From positions 124,001 to 188,000 of the forward strand of contig NZ_JYJA01000033.1 in the NCBI RefSeq assembly GCF_000956465.1: 64,000 bases of DNA. Direction: 5' to 3'. Source of the stretch: Microbacterium trichothecenolyticum (lineage in GTDB: Bacteria > Actinomycetota > Actinomycetes > Actinomycetales > Microbacteriaceae). A program made the position numbers and the translations under genes. The notes under the pieces were generated by a model, which made no database searches, had not been told where the DNA came from, and worked only from the letters and a program-made list of their open reading frames with translations. Shown here piece after piece: positions 34,660 to 43,871 of the stretch (within the stretch, counting starts at the first letter, position 1; each line of letters opens with the position of its first letter).

Positions 34660-36099
34660 ATGGCGTTGCCGCTGCTGCTGGACGATGCGCTCGTCTCGAC
34701 GGAATCCGGCTTCGCGCTGCGCGTGAGCCTGCCGTGGATCCGGTCCATGCCGCTGGCGGCCGTCACCGATCTCGCGGTCTCGATCGACGGCTCCCCCGTC
34801 TCGGTCACCGCCCGGCTCGACGGGCGCGACGTCGCACCGGGCGCCCTCTCCACCGAGCCGGGATGGTGGTTCATCCAGGACCGCCTCGAGCTGCGGGGCG
34901 TCGGGATGCTGCCGCCCGGCGCGCACGATGTCTCGGTGTCGTTCGTGCTCGTGGTGCCGTATCTGCAGGCGGGCCCGTCCGGGCCGCTCGCGCTGCCGCT
35001 GCGCGCCGATCGTGCGCTCGGCCTCCGGGACGAGGCATCCGTCGCTCGCCGCCCGGTCGCAGACAGGGCGACCCCGGCCGAGCAGGCGGTGCCGGCGGGC
35101 GGCGACCTGCCGGGCGAGTGGACCGTCTCAGCCAGCGCGTTCAACTGGACGCCCGAGGTCATCCGCGCAGAGCGCTCCGCGTCCGACATCGCGATCGGCG
35201 TGGTCGGCGATGGTGTCGCCGCGACCATCGAGATCGAGGCCGGGCAGGTGTGGCGCTCGTTCCCGGATCCCTCCGACGCGGAGGTCGACGCGTTCCGCGA
35301 GCGCCTGACGGCTGCAGGCGGCGCCGTGACGATCGTCGGCGCGAGCCTCGACGATTGGGCGTCGCCCTCGGGCCGTCGCACGGACGAGGAGCGGCTCGCG
35401 TTCCTCGTGCCGCAGCTGCGCGCGGCCGCGCGCCTCGGCGCCCGGGGCGTGCGCGTCCCTTTCGGGCAGACGGGGTCCGAGCTGCTGCGCCTGGCGCAGC
35501 CGGTTCTCCACGACCTCGGCGTCGTGCTCTACGAAGAGATCCAGGGGCAGCAGAGCCTCGACGTGCCCGCGAACGCGGCCAACCTCGAGCTGCTCCAGGA
35601 GCTCGACGATCCCCGCATCCGGGTGCTGATCGACATCAGCATGCTCATGCCGTCGCTGCCGCCGTCGTACCTCGAAGAGCTGCGCCGGGGTGGTGTCGAC
35701 GACTCTCTGCTTCACCGTCTCGACACCGCGTGGCGGGCGCCCGAGACCCACGAAGCAGTGATCGCGACGCTCCGCGAGGGACGAGTGCCCCCGTCGGTCC
35801 ACACGCTCTTCATGAACCTGCTCGTGCGCTTCGGTCGCTCGGAGGTGGCCGACCTCGAACCGCTGCTGCCCCTCACCACCGGCGTGCACCTGAAGTTCTG
35901 GGACCTCGACGACGCCGAAGGGCGGGTGTCGCGCCCGATCGGCGACATCGGAGCAGCCCTGCGGCGCACCGGCTTCGCCGGCACACTGACGAGCGAGTGG
36001 GGCGGCCACGAGTGGCTGGACGCGGATGCCGCCACGATGACCCGAGCCCACCTGGCGCTCTCGCGCCGCGCGCTGGCCGGAGCATCCGTCAGAGCGTGA
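34660..36099 (+). CDS. single-chain C-deglycosidase-like fusion (DUF6379-like + TIM barrel), divergent
   Basis: A 479-residue protein. The N-terminal about 120 residues match the DUF6379 beta-sandwich pattern (LPWIRSMPLAAVTDLAVSIDG, WWFIQDRLEL, VVPYLQAGPSGPL). After a Pro/Ala-rich linker (about 125-152) comes a xylose-isomerase-like TIM barrel with candidate metal ligands E293, D325, H410 (VHLKFWD) and E446 (TSEWGGHEW). The barrel is shorter and less similar than the other four in this window. Known C-deglycosidases are two-subunit complexes of exactly these parts. The ATG at 34660 follows AAGGGAG; a GTG 9 bp upstream overlaps that ribosome site. It is monocistronic, with a 42-bp palindromic terminator after it. 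Confidence 0.7.
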   Translation: MALPLLLDDALVSTESGFALRVSLPWIRSMPLAAVTDLAVSIDGSPVSVTARLDGRDVAPGALSTEPGWWFIQDRLELRGVGMLPPGAHDVSVSFVLVVPYLQAGPSGPLALPLRADRALGLRDEASVARRPVADRATPAEQAVPAGGDLPGEWTVSASAFNWTPEVIRAERSASDIAIGVVGDGVAATIEIEAGQVWRSFPDPSDAEVDAFRERLTAAGGAVTIVGASLDDWASPSGRRTDEERLAFLVPQLRAAARLGARGVRVPFGQTGSELLRLAQPVLHDLGVVLYEEIQGQQSLDVPANAANLELLQELDDPRIRVLIDISMLMPSLPPSYLEELRRGGVDDSLLHRLDTAWRAPETHEAVIATLREGRVPPSVHTLFMNLLVRFGRSEVADLEPLLPLTTGVHLKFWDLDDAEGRVSRPIGDIGAALRRTGFAGTLTSEWGGHEWLDADAATMTRAHLALSRRALAGASVRA

Positions 36100-36240
36100 G
36101 ATGCGGTCGTTCGTGCGACAGGCACGCGGCCCGCGGGGCAGCGACTCGAGACCTGTGTCGACCGGAGGAGAAAGACGACATCCCCTGGCGCACTGCGGCA
36201 CGGCATGCTCGATCAGGCGCGCTGGCGCCGCTGCACGAGT

Positions 36241-36282
36241 ACGACGATGGCTCCCGATCCGCGGATCGGGAGCCATCGTCGT
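36241..36282. terminator. perfect 42-bp palindrome, bidirectional terminator
   Basis: Two exactly complementary 21-base arms (36241-36261, 36262-36282) meet without a spacer between the converging genes ending at 36099 and 36287. The rest of the gap (36100-36240) shows no recognisable gene. The hairpin begins 5 bp after the stop of the 13-gene operon's last gene. Confidence 0.8.
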
Positions 36283-36286
36283 GTGT

Positions 36287-37282
36287 TCAGCGAGGCTGAA
36301 GTCCCGCAGCGCGATAGACGTCGTCGACGAGTTCCATCGTGGCCACGGCGTCCTGGGCGCGCAGCGGCGTGGCGGCGCCGGAGCCGAGGACCTCCACGAG
36401 GTGCTGCAGCTGCGCCACGTAGCTCGATTCACCATCGACGGCCTTCTCATCGATGAGCACGTCCTCCCCCGCGGTGACGCGCAGCGTGGCGCCCCATTGC
36501 GGGACGATCACGCTGGTGGCGTGCAGCGTCGCCGAGGATCCGACGATGTGCAGCGACATCTGCCCCTCGTCGTCGCCCAGGAACGACGCGCGCACCCGTG
36601 CGGTGATGCCGTCGTCGAACGACAGCACGAAGTCGGTATGCAGGTCGACGCGCGGGTCGTCGTCGTACAGCTCGGCCGACGACGAAAGGACGGCAGCCTC
36701 ACCGAACGCGGCGCGCAGCAGGTCGATGGCATAGCAGCCGACGTCCATCACCGCTCCACCGCCGAGATCTCCGTTCAGCCGGATATTGCCGGGCCCGACG
36801 ACGAAGTGAGGGATGCTGAAGTCGATCTCGACGTCCTCGATGTCACCGAGCACGCCCGACCGGATGACCTCCAGCAGACGCTGAGTGAACGAGTGGAGCC
36901 GATAGTGGAACCCGACGAACGCCGACCGGCGGTTGGCGCGGGCGGCGTCGGCGATCGCGCGCGCGTCCGTGCCGTTGGCCGCGAGCGGCTTCTCGCAGAG
37001 CACGTGCTTGCCGGCATCCAGCGCCGCGACCGCCCACCGCGCGTGGACGGTCGGCGGCAGTGCCACGTACACGAGGTCGACGTCGGGGTTCGTCATGACG
37101 CTCGCGTAGTCCCCGGCGGCCTCGATGCCGAACCGGTCCGCGAAGGCGCGGGCGCGCTCGGGGTCGCGCGATCCGACCGCGATGACCTGGACGCTCTCGA
37201 CGAGAGTCGAAGGCTCCACCATGGCCCGCTCGGCGATGCCGCCTGTCCCGAAGATCCCGACGCGCAGCTGTGAAGCTGTCAT
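36287..37282 (-). CDS. Gfo/Idh/MocA-family oxidoreductase (ThuB-like context)
   Basis: A 331-residue dehydrogenase: GIFGTGGIAERA cofactor motif at 9-20, LCEKPLAANG near 95, and the catalytic-domain segment GGGAVMDVGCYAIDLLR with the Asp/Cys positions usual for glycoside or 1,5-anhydro-fructose-type dehydrogenases. Last gene of the long C-glycoside operon, starting 2 bp after the ThuA-like gene. ThuA/ThuB pairs in rhizobia oxidise disaccharides to 3-keto forms and process them, so this pair may handle the 3-keto sugar released by C-C cleavage. This is inference from pairing. Confidence 0.85.
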   Translation of the reverse strand: MTASQLRVGIFGTGGIAERAMVEPSTLVESVQVIAVGSRDPERARAFADRFGIEAAGDYASVMTNPDVDLVYVALPPTVHARWAVAALDAGKHVLCEKPLAANGTDARAIADAARANRRSAFVGFHYRLHSFTQRLLEVIRSGVLGDIEDVEIDFSIPHFVVGPGNIRLNGDLGGGAVMDVGCYAIDLLRAAFGEAAVLSSSAELYDDDPRVDLHTDFVLSFDDGITARVRASFLGDDEGQMSLHIVGSSATLHATSVIVPQWGATLRVTAGEDVLIDEKAVDGESSYVAQLQHLVEVLGSGAATPLRAQDAVATMELVDDVYRAAGLQPR

Positions 37283-37284
37283 GC

Positions 37285-38154
37285 TCACCCCTCCTTGTTG
37301 TAGTACGGCCACGGCAGGAAGCGCCGCTCGCCTCGGCGGTCCGGGCCGTTGAGCGTGATCTCGCCGATCGCGGCCCACTCGACGCCCCGCGGGAACATCC
37401 GGATGAACTCGATGCGCCGGAACGTGTCGATGTCGTGCCCGATGGTGATCGTGAAGGAACGGCCCTGGCCGTACTCGTTGATCCACGCGATCGGCTGGTC
37501 GGTGTTCATGCCGGGCAGCGCCGCGATCCCCTCCGCGGGGATGGCCACCGGGTAGTGCGACATCGGCCACACCGGGGCCTTCTCATAGGCCTCGAGGTCG
37601 TCGAAGGTCGTGAGCAGCACCTGCGCGCCATCCAGGATCTCGACGCCGACGAGGATGTCGTCCCCGGTCACCGTCCACGTCTCGTTGATGCCCTCGGTGA
37701 TCGCGTGGCGCGGATGGACCGTGCGCAACTGCGCTTCGCCCCACGGCCGGGGCCGCAGTCCCCCGGCAACGGTGAGCCGAGAGCCGCGCATGACGTTGTA
37801 CTCGTCGGGGTAGCCCCAGTCATCCTCCTGTGCGGCGGAGCCGTGGAACCAGACGATGCCCTTGCCGTCGTCGTGGACGAACTTCAGGAGCGCAGCATCC
37901 GTCTCCGCCCCGAAGCCGACGGCCTTCTCGTGGTAGCCGTCGCGGCCCTCGAAGACGACGATGACCACGTCGTACTTGTCGATGATCTCGGCGCCCAGAC
38001 CGCGGGGGTCCTCAACCACTCGGACGCGGAAGCGTCCGGTGTCTTCGAGCAGCGTCGTCAGCCACTGGTTGTGCTGACGGAAGCTGCGGAACTCGTTGTC
38101 GTGCTCGCGGGTCATGTGACCCGACAGGATGAGCACGTCAAGGACGTCGGTCAT
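37285..38154 (-). CDS. ThuA-like protein
   Basis: A 289-residue protein of the ThuA class (glutamine-amidotransferase-like fold): VLILSGHMTREHDNEF at the N terminus, YDVVIVVFEGRDGYHEKA, the family motif IVWFHGSAAQED, and a late IAWINEYGQGRSFTITIGHD. Family members act on keto sugars, usually next to a Gfo/Idh/MocA dehydrogenase, as here (2-bp gap). The ATG at 38154 follows AAGGAG. It is expected to hydrolyse or isomerise a 3-keto-glycoside or the freed 3-keto-glucose. Cytoplasmic; no signal peptide. Confidence 0.83.
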   Translation of the reverse strand: MTDVLDVLILSGHMTREHDNEFRSFRQHNQWLTTLLEDTGRFRVRVVEDPRGLGAEIIDKYDVVIVVFEGRDGYHEKAVGFGAETDAALLKFVHDDGKGIVWFHGSAAQEDDWGYPDEYNVMRGSRLTVAGGLRPRPWGEAQLRTVHPRHAITEGINETWTVTGDDILVGVEILDGAQVLLTTFDDLEAYEKAPVWPMSHYPVAIPAEGIAALPGMNTDQPIAWINEYGQGRSFTITIGHDIDTFRRIEFIRMFPRGVEWAAIGEITLNGPDRRGERRFLPWPYYNKEG

Positions 38155-38234
38155 GCGGACACTCCTTCGTGTGGGGCGGTGCGAAGGCACGCCGAAGAGG
38201 GTCCCGGTGCATCCGGGACCCTGCGGGTCGGGGC

Positions 38235-39242
38235 CTAGTCGGCCTTGGTCGAGAACGCGGCGTCGAACGCCGCAGCGGGAGGCGTGATCGCGTTGAGCTT
38301 GCGCACGAACTCGATCGCCTCAGGGGCTCCGTCCAGCCGGTCCATGCCGGCGTCCTCCCACTCGATGGAGGTGGGCCCGTCGTACCCGATCGCGTTGAGT
38401 GCGCGGAACAGCGGCTCCCACGGCACGGCGCCGTGTCCGGTCGACACGAACGTCCAGCCGCGACGAGGGTTCGCCCACGGCAGGTGCGAGCCGAGTACGC
38501 CGTTGCGGCCGTCGAGGTTGGTGATCGACTCCTTCACGTGCACATGGAAGATGTGGTCTGCGAAATCGAGGACGAAGGCGACCGGGTCGAGCTGCTGCCA
38601 CATGAAGTGCGACGGGTCGAAGTTGAGGCCGAAGCTCCGGCGGTGCCCGATGGCCTCGAGCGTCGCCTTGGCGGTCCAGTAGTCGTAGGCGATCTCGCTC
38701 GGGTGCACCTCGAGGCCGAAGCGCACACCGACCTCTTCGAAGACGTCGAGGATGGGGTTCCACCGGTCGGCGAAGTCCTGGTACCCGGCGGCGATCCACT
38801 CGTCGGACGCCGGCGGGAACATCGCGACCGCCTTCCAGATCGACGAACCCGTGAAGCCGTTCACCGTCTTCACGCCCAGCTTCGCGGCGAACCGGGCCGT
38901 GTTCTTCATGTCCTCGGCTGCTCGCTGACGCACCCCCTCGGGCTCGCCATCGCCCCATACGCGAGGCGGGAGGATGTCCTTGTGCCGCGCGTCGATGGGG
39001 TCGTCGCACACGGCCTGACCGGTGAGGTGGTTCGAGATCGCCCACACCTTCAGGCCGTTGCGCTCGAGGATGTCCTTGCGGGACTGCACGTATTCCGCGT
39101 CGTCCCACCGGGACACGTCGATGTGGTCGCCCCAGCAGGCGATCTCGAGGCCGTCGAAGCCCCATTCGCCCGCGAGCCGCGCGACCTCCTCGAACGGCAG
39201 ATCGGCCCACTGGCCGGTGAAGAGGGTGATCGGACGAGGCAT
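38235..39242 (-). CDS. sugar phosphate isomerase/epimerase (xylose-isomerase-like TIM barrel)
   Basis: A 335-residue TIM-barrel protein of the AP_endonuc_2 family: [42 protein letters not shown], metal ligands in [30 protein letters not shown] and SIEWEDAG. It is closer to general sugar isomerases/epimerases than to the C-deglycosidase barrels at 40 and 42 kb, so it more likely processes the released 3-keto sugar. The ATG at 39242 has AAGGAG 5 bp ahead. It sits between two Gfo/Idh/MocA-containing segments of the operon. Confidence 0.85.
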   Translation of the reverse strand: MPRPITLFTGQWADLPFEEVARLAGEWGFDGLEIACWGDHIDVSRWDDAEYVQSRKDILERNGLKVWAISNHLTGQAVCDDPIDARHKDILPPRVWGDGEPEGVRQRAAEDMKNTARFAAKLGVKTVNGFTGSSIWKAVAMFPPASDEWIAAGYQDFADRWNPILDVFEEVGVRFGLEVHPSEIAYDYWTAKATLEAIGHRRSFGLNFDPSHFMWQQLDPVAFVLDFADHIFHVHVKESITNLDGRNGVLGSHLPWANPRRGWTFVSTGHGAVPWEPLFRALNAIGYDGPTSIEWEDAGMDRLDGAPEAIEFVRKLNAITPPAAAFDAAFSTKAD

Positions 39243-39299
39243 CGAAGCTCCTTCGCTTGTTGTCATGAACCTATCCGGCGATGCGCCGGTGGCAGCGGG

Positions 39300-40490
39300 T
39301 CATCCCGCGCTCGTCTCGGCCACGACCGGCGCACCGACGCGCACCCAGCCGGAGTCGCTCTGCGAGCTCTCCTCGACGGCGGCCAGCACGCGCTGCACCG
39401 ACAGCCCCTCAGCGAACGACGGGTGCGGGTCGGCGCCCTCGCTGATCGCGGTCACGAGGTCCACGACCTGGTGGCTGAACCCGTGCTCGTAGCCGAGCAT
39501 GTGGCCGGCCGGCCACCATGCGGCGACGTACGGATGCTGCGCCTCGGTGACGAGGATCCGGGTGAAGCCCTGGGTGGTCTCGGGTGCGGTGCGGTCGTAG
39601 AACCACAGCGTGTTCAGGTCCTCGAGATCGAAGCGAAGGGCGCCCTTGTCGCCCGACACCTCGATCGAGAGGTCGTTCTTGCGTCCGGTGGCGAATCGCG
39701 TGGCCTCGAACGAGACCAGGGCGCCGGTGGACAGCCGCCCGGTGAAGATGGCGACGTCGTCCACGGTCACCTCGCCCACGCCGTCTGCCGCGGTCCCGGA
39801 CAGACCCGACCCGGATCCCTGCAGCGGACGCTGCTTCACGATCGTGTCGAGCACGCCCGACACCGCGGTCACGTCAAGGCCCGTCACGAACTGCGTCATG
39901 TCGATGATGTGGGCGCCGATGTCGCCGAGCGCGCCCGAACCCGCGTGCTCCTTCTGCAAGCGCCAGGCCAGCGGCATCTCAGGGTCGACGAGCCAGTCCT
40001 GACGGTATGCCGCGCGCACGTGAGCGATCCTGCCGACCGCGCCCTGTGCGATCAGATCCCGCAGGAACGTCACAGCCGGGACGCGACGGTAGGTGAACCC
40101 GACCATCGACCGAACGCCGCGAGCGGCGGCGCGGGCGGCCGCATCCGCCATGGCCTCGGCCTCTTCGACGGTGTTCGCCAGCGGCTTCTCGCAGAGCACG
40201 TGCTTCCCCGCCTCCAATGCCGCGATCGCGATCTCTGCGTGCGAGTCGCCGGGCGTCACGATGTCGACGATGTCGATGTCGTCACGGGCGATCACCTCGC
40301 GCCAATCCGTCGCCGATTCGGCCCAGCCCCACTGGGCGGCAGCATCCGCCACCGCCTCGGCATTGCGGCCGACGAGGACGGCCATCTCGATGTCGTCCGG
40401 CAGGGAGAACACGTGCGGCGCCTGCCGCCACCCGACCGAGTGCGCGGCGCCCATGAACCCGTAGCCGATCATGGCCACCCGGAGCGTCAT
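39300..40490 (-). CDS. Gfo/Idh/MocA oxidoreductase (DgpA-like candidate)
   Basis: A 396-residue NAD-dependent sugar dehydrogenase: [11 protein letters not shown] at 8-18, [14 protein letters not shown] near 100, and the catalytic Asp/His block [19 protein letters not shown]. Its length matches DgpA-type enzymes, which oxidise C3 of the glucose in C-glycosides such as puerarin. It overlaps the DUF6379 gene at 40487 by ATGA, the tightest link in this part of the operon, so it may feed that C-deglycosidase directly. The GMC enzyme at 44313 offers an FAD-dependent alternative for the same step. Confidence 0.87.
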   Translation of the reverse strand: MTLRVAMIGYGFMGAAHSVGWRQAPHVFSLPDDIEMAVLVGRNAEAVADAAAQWGWAESATDWREVIARDDIDIVDIVTPGDSHAEIAIAALEAGKHVLCEKPLANTVEEAEAMADAAARAAARGVRSMVGFTYRRVPAVTFLRDLIAQGAVGRIAHVRAAYRQDWLVDPEMPLAWRLQKEHAGSGALGDIGAHIIDMTQFVTGLDVTAVSGVLDTIVKQRPLQGSGSGLSGTAADGVGEVTVDDVAIFTGRLSTGALVSFEATRFATGRKNDLSIEVSGDKGALRFDLEDLNTLWFYDRTAPETTQGFTRILVTEAQHPYVAAWWPAGHMLGYEHGFSHQVVDLVTAISEGADPHPSFAEGLSVQRVLAAVEESSQSDSGWVRVGAPVVAETSAG

Positions 40491-40903
40491 GCCAGCACCA
40501 GTTCCCGCTCCACCGGTACGCGGTTGGTCACATAGCGGCCGGGGCCGCCGTCGACACCCGGCATGATCTGCATGTACAGCAGGCGCATGGTGAGCACGAC
40601 CTCCACCGTGATCTTCGCACCGGCCCCCGGCACGTCGTCGAGGTGGATGAGCACGTCCGGACGGTCCGCGACGAACCAGAGGGTGTCGGACTGCTCGGGC
40701 AGCTCCTCGACACGGTATTCGCGGCCGCCGAGAGCGAAGCGGATGTTCTCCGTCGGCACCGGAACGCCGTCGACGGATGCCGCCACTCCGTCGACCGCCG
40801 AGAGCCAGAGGCTGCGGTACCAGGGCAGCTGCACCGAGACGGCCAGCCCGTCGTCGGTGCGCCGGACGTCCTTCTCGGAGAAGAGGGAGTTATGAGTGGC
40901 CAT
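40487..40903 (-). CDS. DUF6379 protein, small subunit of a C-deglycosidase
   Basis: A 138-residue beta-sandwich protein of DUF6379 type. The family core [23 protein letters not shown] is at about residues 23-45, followed by [16 protein letters not shown] and [20 protein letters not shown]. It lacks catalytic metal ligands; in known complexes this subunit supports the TIM-barrel partner. Its sequence is strikingly close to the first 130 residues of the fused protein at 59760-61241, whose barrel half matches the gene at 41734-42768, so that barrel is its probable partner. The ATG at 40903 follows AGGAGACATC. Confidence 0.85.
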   Translation of the reverse strand: MATHNSLFSEKDVRRTDDGLAVSVQLPWYRSLWLSAVDGVAASVDGVPVPTENIRFALGGREYRVEELPEQSDTLWFVADRPDVLIHLDDVPGAGAKITVEVVLTMRLLYMQIMPGVDGGPGRYVTNRVPVERELVLA

Positions 40904-40911
40904 GATGTCTC

Positions 40912-41694
40912 CTAGGCGAAGGTGTCGGTGAAGTGGTCGTGCGGCACCGGCGGAACGGGCTCGAGCTTCTGCACGGTCTCGGGGCTGTAGGGGTGATTCG
41001 TCTCCGGCACCGGCTGGTCTGCCGGCGGCATGAAGACGGGCTTGCCGTCGTCGCCGAAGTACATCAGATCGAGGTCGAAGGCGCCCTGGTTCTTCTGGCC
41101 GAAGCTCACCCAGTTCTCCTCGAACGGGGCACGGGCGAGCTCGTAGCAGCGGAACTTCCAGAACTTCCACTCGCCGTCCTGCTTCAGGAAGTCGATCGCG
41201 TACTTGCACCACACCCAGTGCGCCCAGACCTTCTTGCCGAGCACCTCCTCCGGTGAGTACATGTCGGGGAACGCCTCCGCGACCGTCGGGTCGGTCAGGC
41301 CCGACTCCGTACCGGCCATCAGCCACACGCCCTTGGCGGTCTGCCCGTCGCCGGCGACCTCGATGACGGGAGTCGTGGTGGCGTGGAGGATGAGCTTTCC
41401 GACCGGGGACGGCCGGTCGCGGTGGTACCGCGTGACGCTCTCCCACGTGGTGTACTGCCCGGCGTTGGTGTACCGCGCGCGGATGCCCTCGGTACCCTCC
41501 TTCACCCAGAGCGGGATGATCTGCTCGTCCTGGAACGCGTTGTGCAGGTACATGTAGCGGTTGAACAGGTTCTCGACCTGGCCCCGATCCTCCGCACGCT
41601 GGGCGAGGCGCTGGGCGCCCTCGACCTGCTCACGGAGCCGGGCCACCTCGGCGGCCAGTCCGGCGATGGATGCGTCGACGACGGTGTCGGTCAT
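40912..41694 (-). CDS. NTF2-like (SnoaL-type) protein with coiled-coil N terminus
   Basis: A 260-residue protein. Residues 1-40 form a heptad-like helix (IAGLAAEVARLREQVEGAQRL). The rest is an NTF2/SnoaL-like domain: RGQVENLFNRYMYLHNAFQDE, then a curved sheet with KYAIDFLKQDGEWKFWKF. It lies between the TIM-barrel (41734) and DUF6379 (40487) genes of the same C-deglycosidase, 8 bp before the latter. It is not one of the known catalytic subunits. It might be a dehydratase/isomerase for the released enone sugar or a chaperone-like binder. Confidence 0.75.
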   Translation of the reverse strand: MTDTVVDASIAGLAAEVARLREQVEGAQRLAQRAEDRGQVENLFNRYMYLHNAFQDEQIIPLWVKEGTEGIRARYTNAGQYTTWESVTRYHRDRPSPVGKLILHATTTPVIEVAGDGQTAKGVWLMAGTESGLTDPTVAEAFPDMYSPEEVLGKKVWAHWVWCKYAIDFLKQDGEWKFWKFRCYELARAPFEENWVSFGQKNQGAFDLDLMYFGDDGKPVFMPPADQPVPETNHPYSPETVQKLEPVPPVPHDHFTDTFA

Positions 41695-41733
41695 GTCACT
41701 CCTTGTGATCGGCTCGTTCTCGTGCGTGCGCGC

Positions 41734-42768
41734 TCAGGCCGGCTGGCGCTGCGCGACGGTCTCTTCGATGGCACGCCGCATCAGCGTGTGCTGCTTCTTG
41801 ACCAGATCGATCGGGTCGGACTCGCCGAGGTCGGAGAAGGCGTGACCCTCCCACTCGCTCGAGAGGTAGCCCTGGTAACCGCCCTCCACGAACTGCTTCA
41901 CGATGCGCGGGATGTCCATCGCGGGCTCTTCGCCGTCGGCGCCGATGTCGTAGAACTTCGCGTGCACGTGGAAGATCTGCGGCATGATGTCGAGCCACTC
42001 CTCCGGCGGCACGAGCCCGTGCATGTTGAAGGCGAGGCGGGTGAAGGGACCGAACCTCAGGAAGTCGACTCCTTCGGCAGTGAGGTAGTCCTCGAACTTC
42101 TGGTTGCGCACGTGCATCGGCGTGGGCTCGTGCCAGATCTCGTCCATGACCGAGAAGTGCTTCTCGTCCATGCCCATCTGGCTGAGCGTGCGCAGCAGGG
42201 TCGGCGAGAGCGAGTGCATCGTCGACGAGAAGTCCGCGGTGAAGCCCAGGCGATCCGACTGCAGCTCGTCGTACATCTCGCGCATCTGCAGCACGTGGGG
42301 GTCATTCGGCCCGGAGGGCGCGTGGATCTCGTACCCGAGCTTCTGGTCGTACTTCTCGGCGAGGGGCAGGAGACTGCGCAGCAGCTCCTTGCCGTGAGAG
42401 CGGATGACGACCCTCTTGAAGCCGAGGGTGTGCGCGGTCTTCAGCTGGCGCGCCAGGAACTCGTGCTCCTCGTCGGGTGTCATGTCGCGGTCCTTGCGAC
42501 GACCCATGTCGAGGTTGGTGCCGACCGCGCTCGGTTCGAGGCCGAACCGCTCGATCGAGTCGAACCAGAGCTTGACGAACGCGTCGTCGACGTCGGGGTA
42601 GGTGCGCAGCAGCTGCGCGATGTTGAACTCGATGCCGGGGCCGATGCCCTCTTCGGCGACCGCGGCGATCAGTGTCTCGGGCGTATAGAGGCCCGCCGCG
42701 AACTCGCTCGTCATCGAATACAGCGTGGTGCCCAGCTTGATGCCGGTGCCGGCGATTCCGTCGCTCAT
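41734..42768 (-). CDS. C-deglycosidase catalytic TIM-barrel subunit
   Basis: A 344-residue xylose-isomerase-like TIM barrel: KLGTTLYSMTSEF at the N terminus, GIGPGIEFNIAQLLRTYP, TNLDMGRRKDRDMTPDEE, and metal ligands E147 (GYEIHAP), D179 (TADFSS), H269 (FHVHAKFYDI) and E305 (SSEWEGHA). In DgpBC/CarBC-type enzymes this subunit holds a divalent metal and cleaves the C1-aryl bond of 3-keto-C-glucosides. It is nearly collinear with the barrel half of the fusion at 59760. It overlaps the next barrel gene by ATGA (42765). Confidence 0.85.
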   Translation of the reverse strand: MSDGIAGTGIKLGTTLYSMTSEFAAGLYTPETLIAAVAEEGIGPGIEFNIAQLLRTYPDVDDAFVKLWFDSIERFGLEPSAVGTNLDMGRRKDRDMTPDEEHEFLARQLKTAHTLGFKRVVIRSHGKELLRSLLPLAEKYDQKLGYEIHAPSGPNDPHVLQMREMYDELQSDRLGFTADFSSTMHSLSPTLLRTLSQMGMDEKHFSVMDEIWHEPTPMHVRNQKFEDYLTAEGVDFLRFGPFTRLAFNMHGLVPPEEWLDIMPQIFHVHAKFYDIGADGEEPAMDIPRIVKQFVEGGYQGYLSSEWEGHAFSDLGESDPIDLVKKQHTLMRRAIEETVAQRQPA

Positions 42769-43871
42769 GCGTGTGCTCCTTCGGTGTTGGGCAGCCAGGC
42801 TCCGAGCTGCGTGCGGGCCTCGGCGAGGTCCGTGATCATCCGTGAACCGGCCGCCTCGGCGGCCGAGCGCTGCACAGCCTGCTCGTCCGAGATGATGTCG
42901 AACGGGGACTGCCAGTAGTTCCAGTGCCAGCCTTCGTACTCGCTGGAGATGGCCCCGTTGTACCCGTTCTCCACGAGCAGCTTCACGAGGTCGCGCACCG
43001 GGACCGATGGCTCTTCGCCGTTCTCGTCGATGCCGAAGAACTTGCCGTGCACGTGCTTGATCCACGGCGCGATCGTGCGCCAGTCATCCACGCGCGCCGG
43101 ACCGAACAGGCCCGTGCCGTTGATGCCGAAGTCGATCCCGAGGTCGGGGCGACCGTGGCGCGCAGCGAGTCCGATGAATGAGCCGAAGCGCTGGCCGTGG
43201 TCGGCCTGATCGGCCGGCGGGCCCTGCTCGTAATAGGTGTTCCAGAGGTCGACGACCTGTCCGAGCAGCTCTTCGGACGCACCGCGGCGACGGTAGGCCT
43301 CGATCAGCGACGGGGCGAAGCCGCTGACGGTGGCGCCCCAGTCCATCGTGAATCCGAGGAACGGCGAGCCGACCTTCTCGTAGCGGTCACGCAGCGCGAG
43401 GATCCGCGGGTGCGAGGCGTACTGGTCGGCGTGCACCTCGAGGGCGAGGGTGACCCCGTGCGCCTCGGCGATGGGGGCCAGAGCCTCCATCGAGTCCGGT
43501 TCGATCGAGATCTGCACGCGCGCGATCGGGAAGCCGAGCTTCGCGGCCGCCTTGATCTGCAGGGTCATGTACTCGATCAGCTCGTCCTGGTTCAGCAGGC
43601 GATCACGGTGGATGCCGATGTCGGCGTTGACGGCGAGCGAGGTCGTCACGAGCCCGACTTCGTCGATCAGATCGCGGAACCAGCCCGCGTACGCATCGTC
43701 GATCGCCGGGAAGCCGCGGAAGCTGGAGAAGCCGATGATCTCGAGGCCCGGTCCGAACCCGTCCGCCGCCGTCTTGCGGATGAGTCCCTCGAGGTCGTAC
43801 TCCCGGCCATGGAACGCCCGGGTGAAGCTGTACAGGGTCACGCCCTGGATCGGAGTGCCGAGCGCGGTCAT
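42765..43871 (-). CDS. C-deglycosidase catalytic TIM-barrel subunit (second set)
   Basis: A 368-residue TIM barrel related to its neighbour but distinct: GVTLYSFTRAFHGREYDLEGL, GFGPGLEIIGFSSFRGFP, LAVNADIGIHRD, with metal ligands E145 (LALEVHA), D177 (TMDWGA), H275 (KHVHGKFFGI) and E311 (SSEYEGWHW). Its ATG overlaps the stop of the DUF6379 gene at 43868, so those two form the second two-subunit C-deglycosidase. Different loop sequences from the 41734 enzyme suggest a different aglycone. Confidence 0.85.
   Translation of the reverse strand: MTALGTPIQGVTLYSFTRAFHGREYDLEGLIRKTAADGFGPGLEIIGFSSFRGFPAIDDAYAGWFRDLIDEVGLVTTSLAVNADIGIHRDRLLNQDELIEYMTLQIKAAAKLGFPIARVQISIEPDSMEALAPIAEAHGVTLALEVHADQYASHPRILALRDRYEKVGSPFLGFTMDWGATVSGFAPSLIEAYRRRGASEELLGQVVDLWNTYYEQGPPADQADHGQRFGSFIGLAARHGRPDLGIDFGINGTGLFGPARVDDWRTIAPWIKHVHGKFFGIDENGEEPSVPVRDLVKLLVENGYNGAISSEYEGWHWNYWQSPFDIISDEQAVQRSAAEAAGSRMITDLAEARTQLGAWLPNTEGAHA

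Noticed and set aside
34660-36099. Reading the 34660 protein as an ordinary sugar epimerase
   Set aside because: An epimerase would not have the N-terminal PW-R sandwich domain seen here; the DUF6379-like plus barrel order fits better, although similarity is low.
36100-36240. Remnant gene after a GGAGGAG at about 36160
   Set aside because: No convincing start or recognisable protein follows before the 42-bp palindrome; treated as noncoding.
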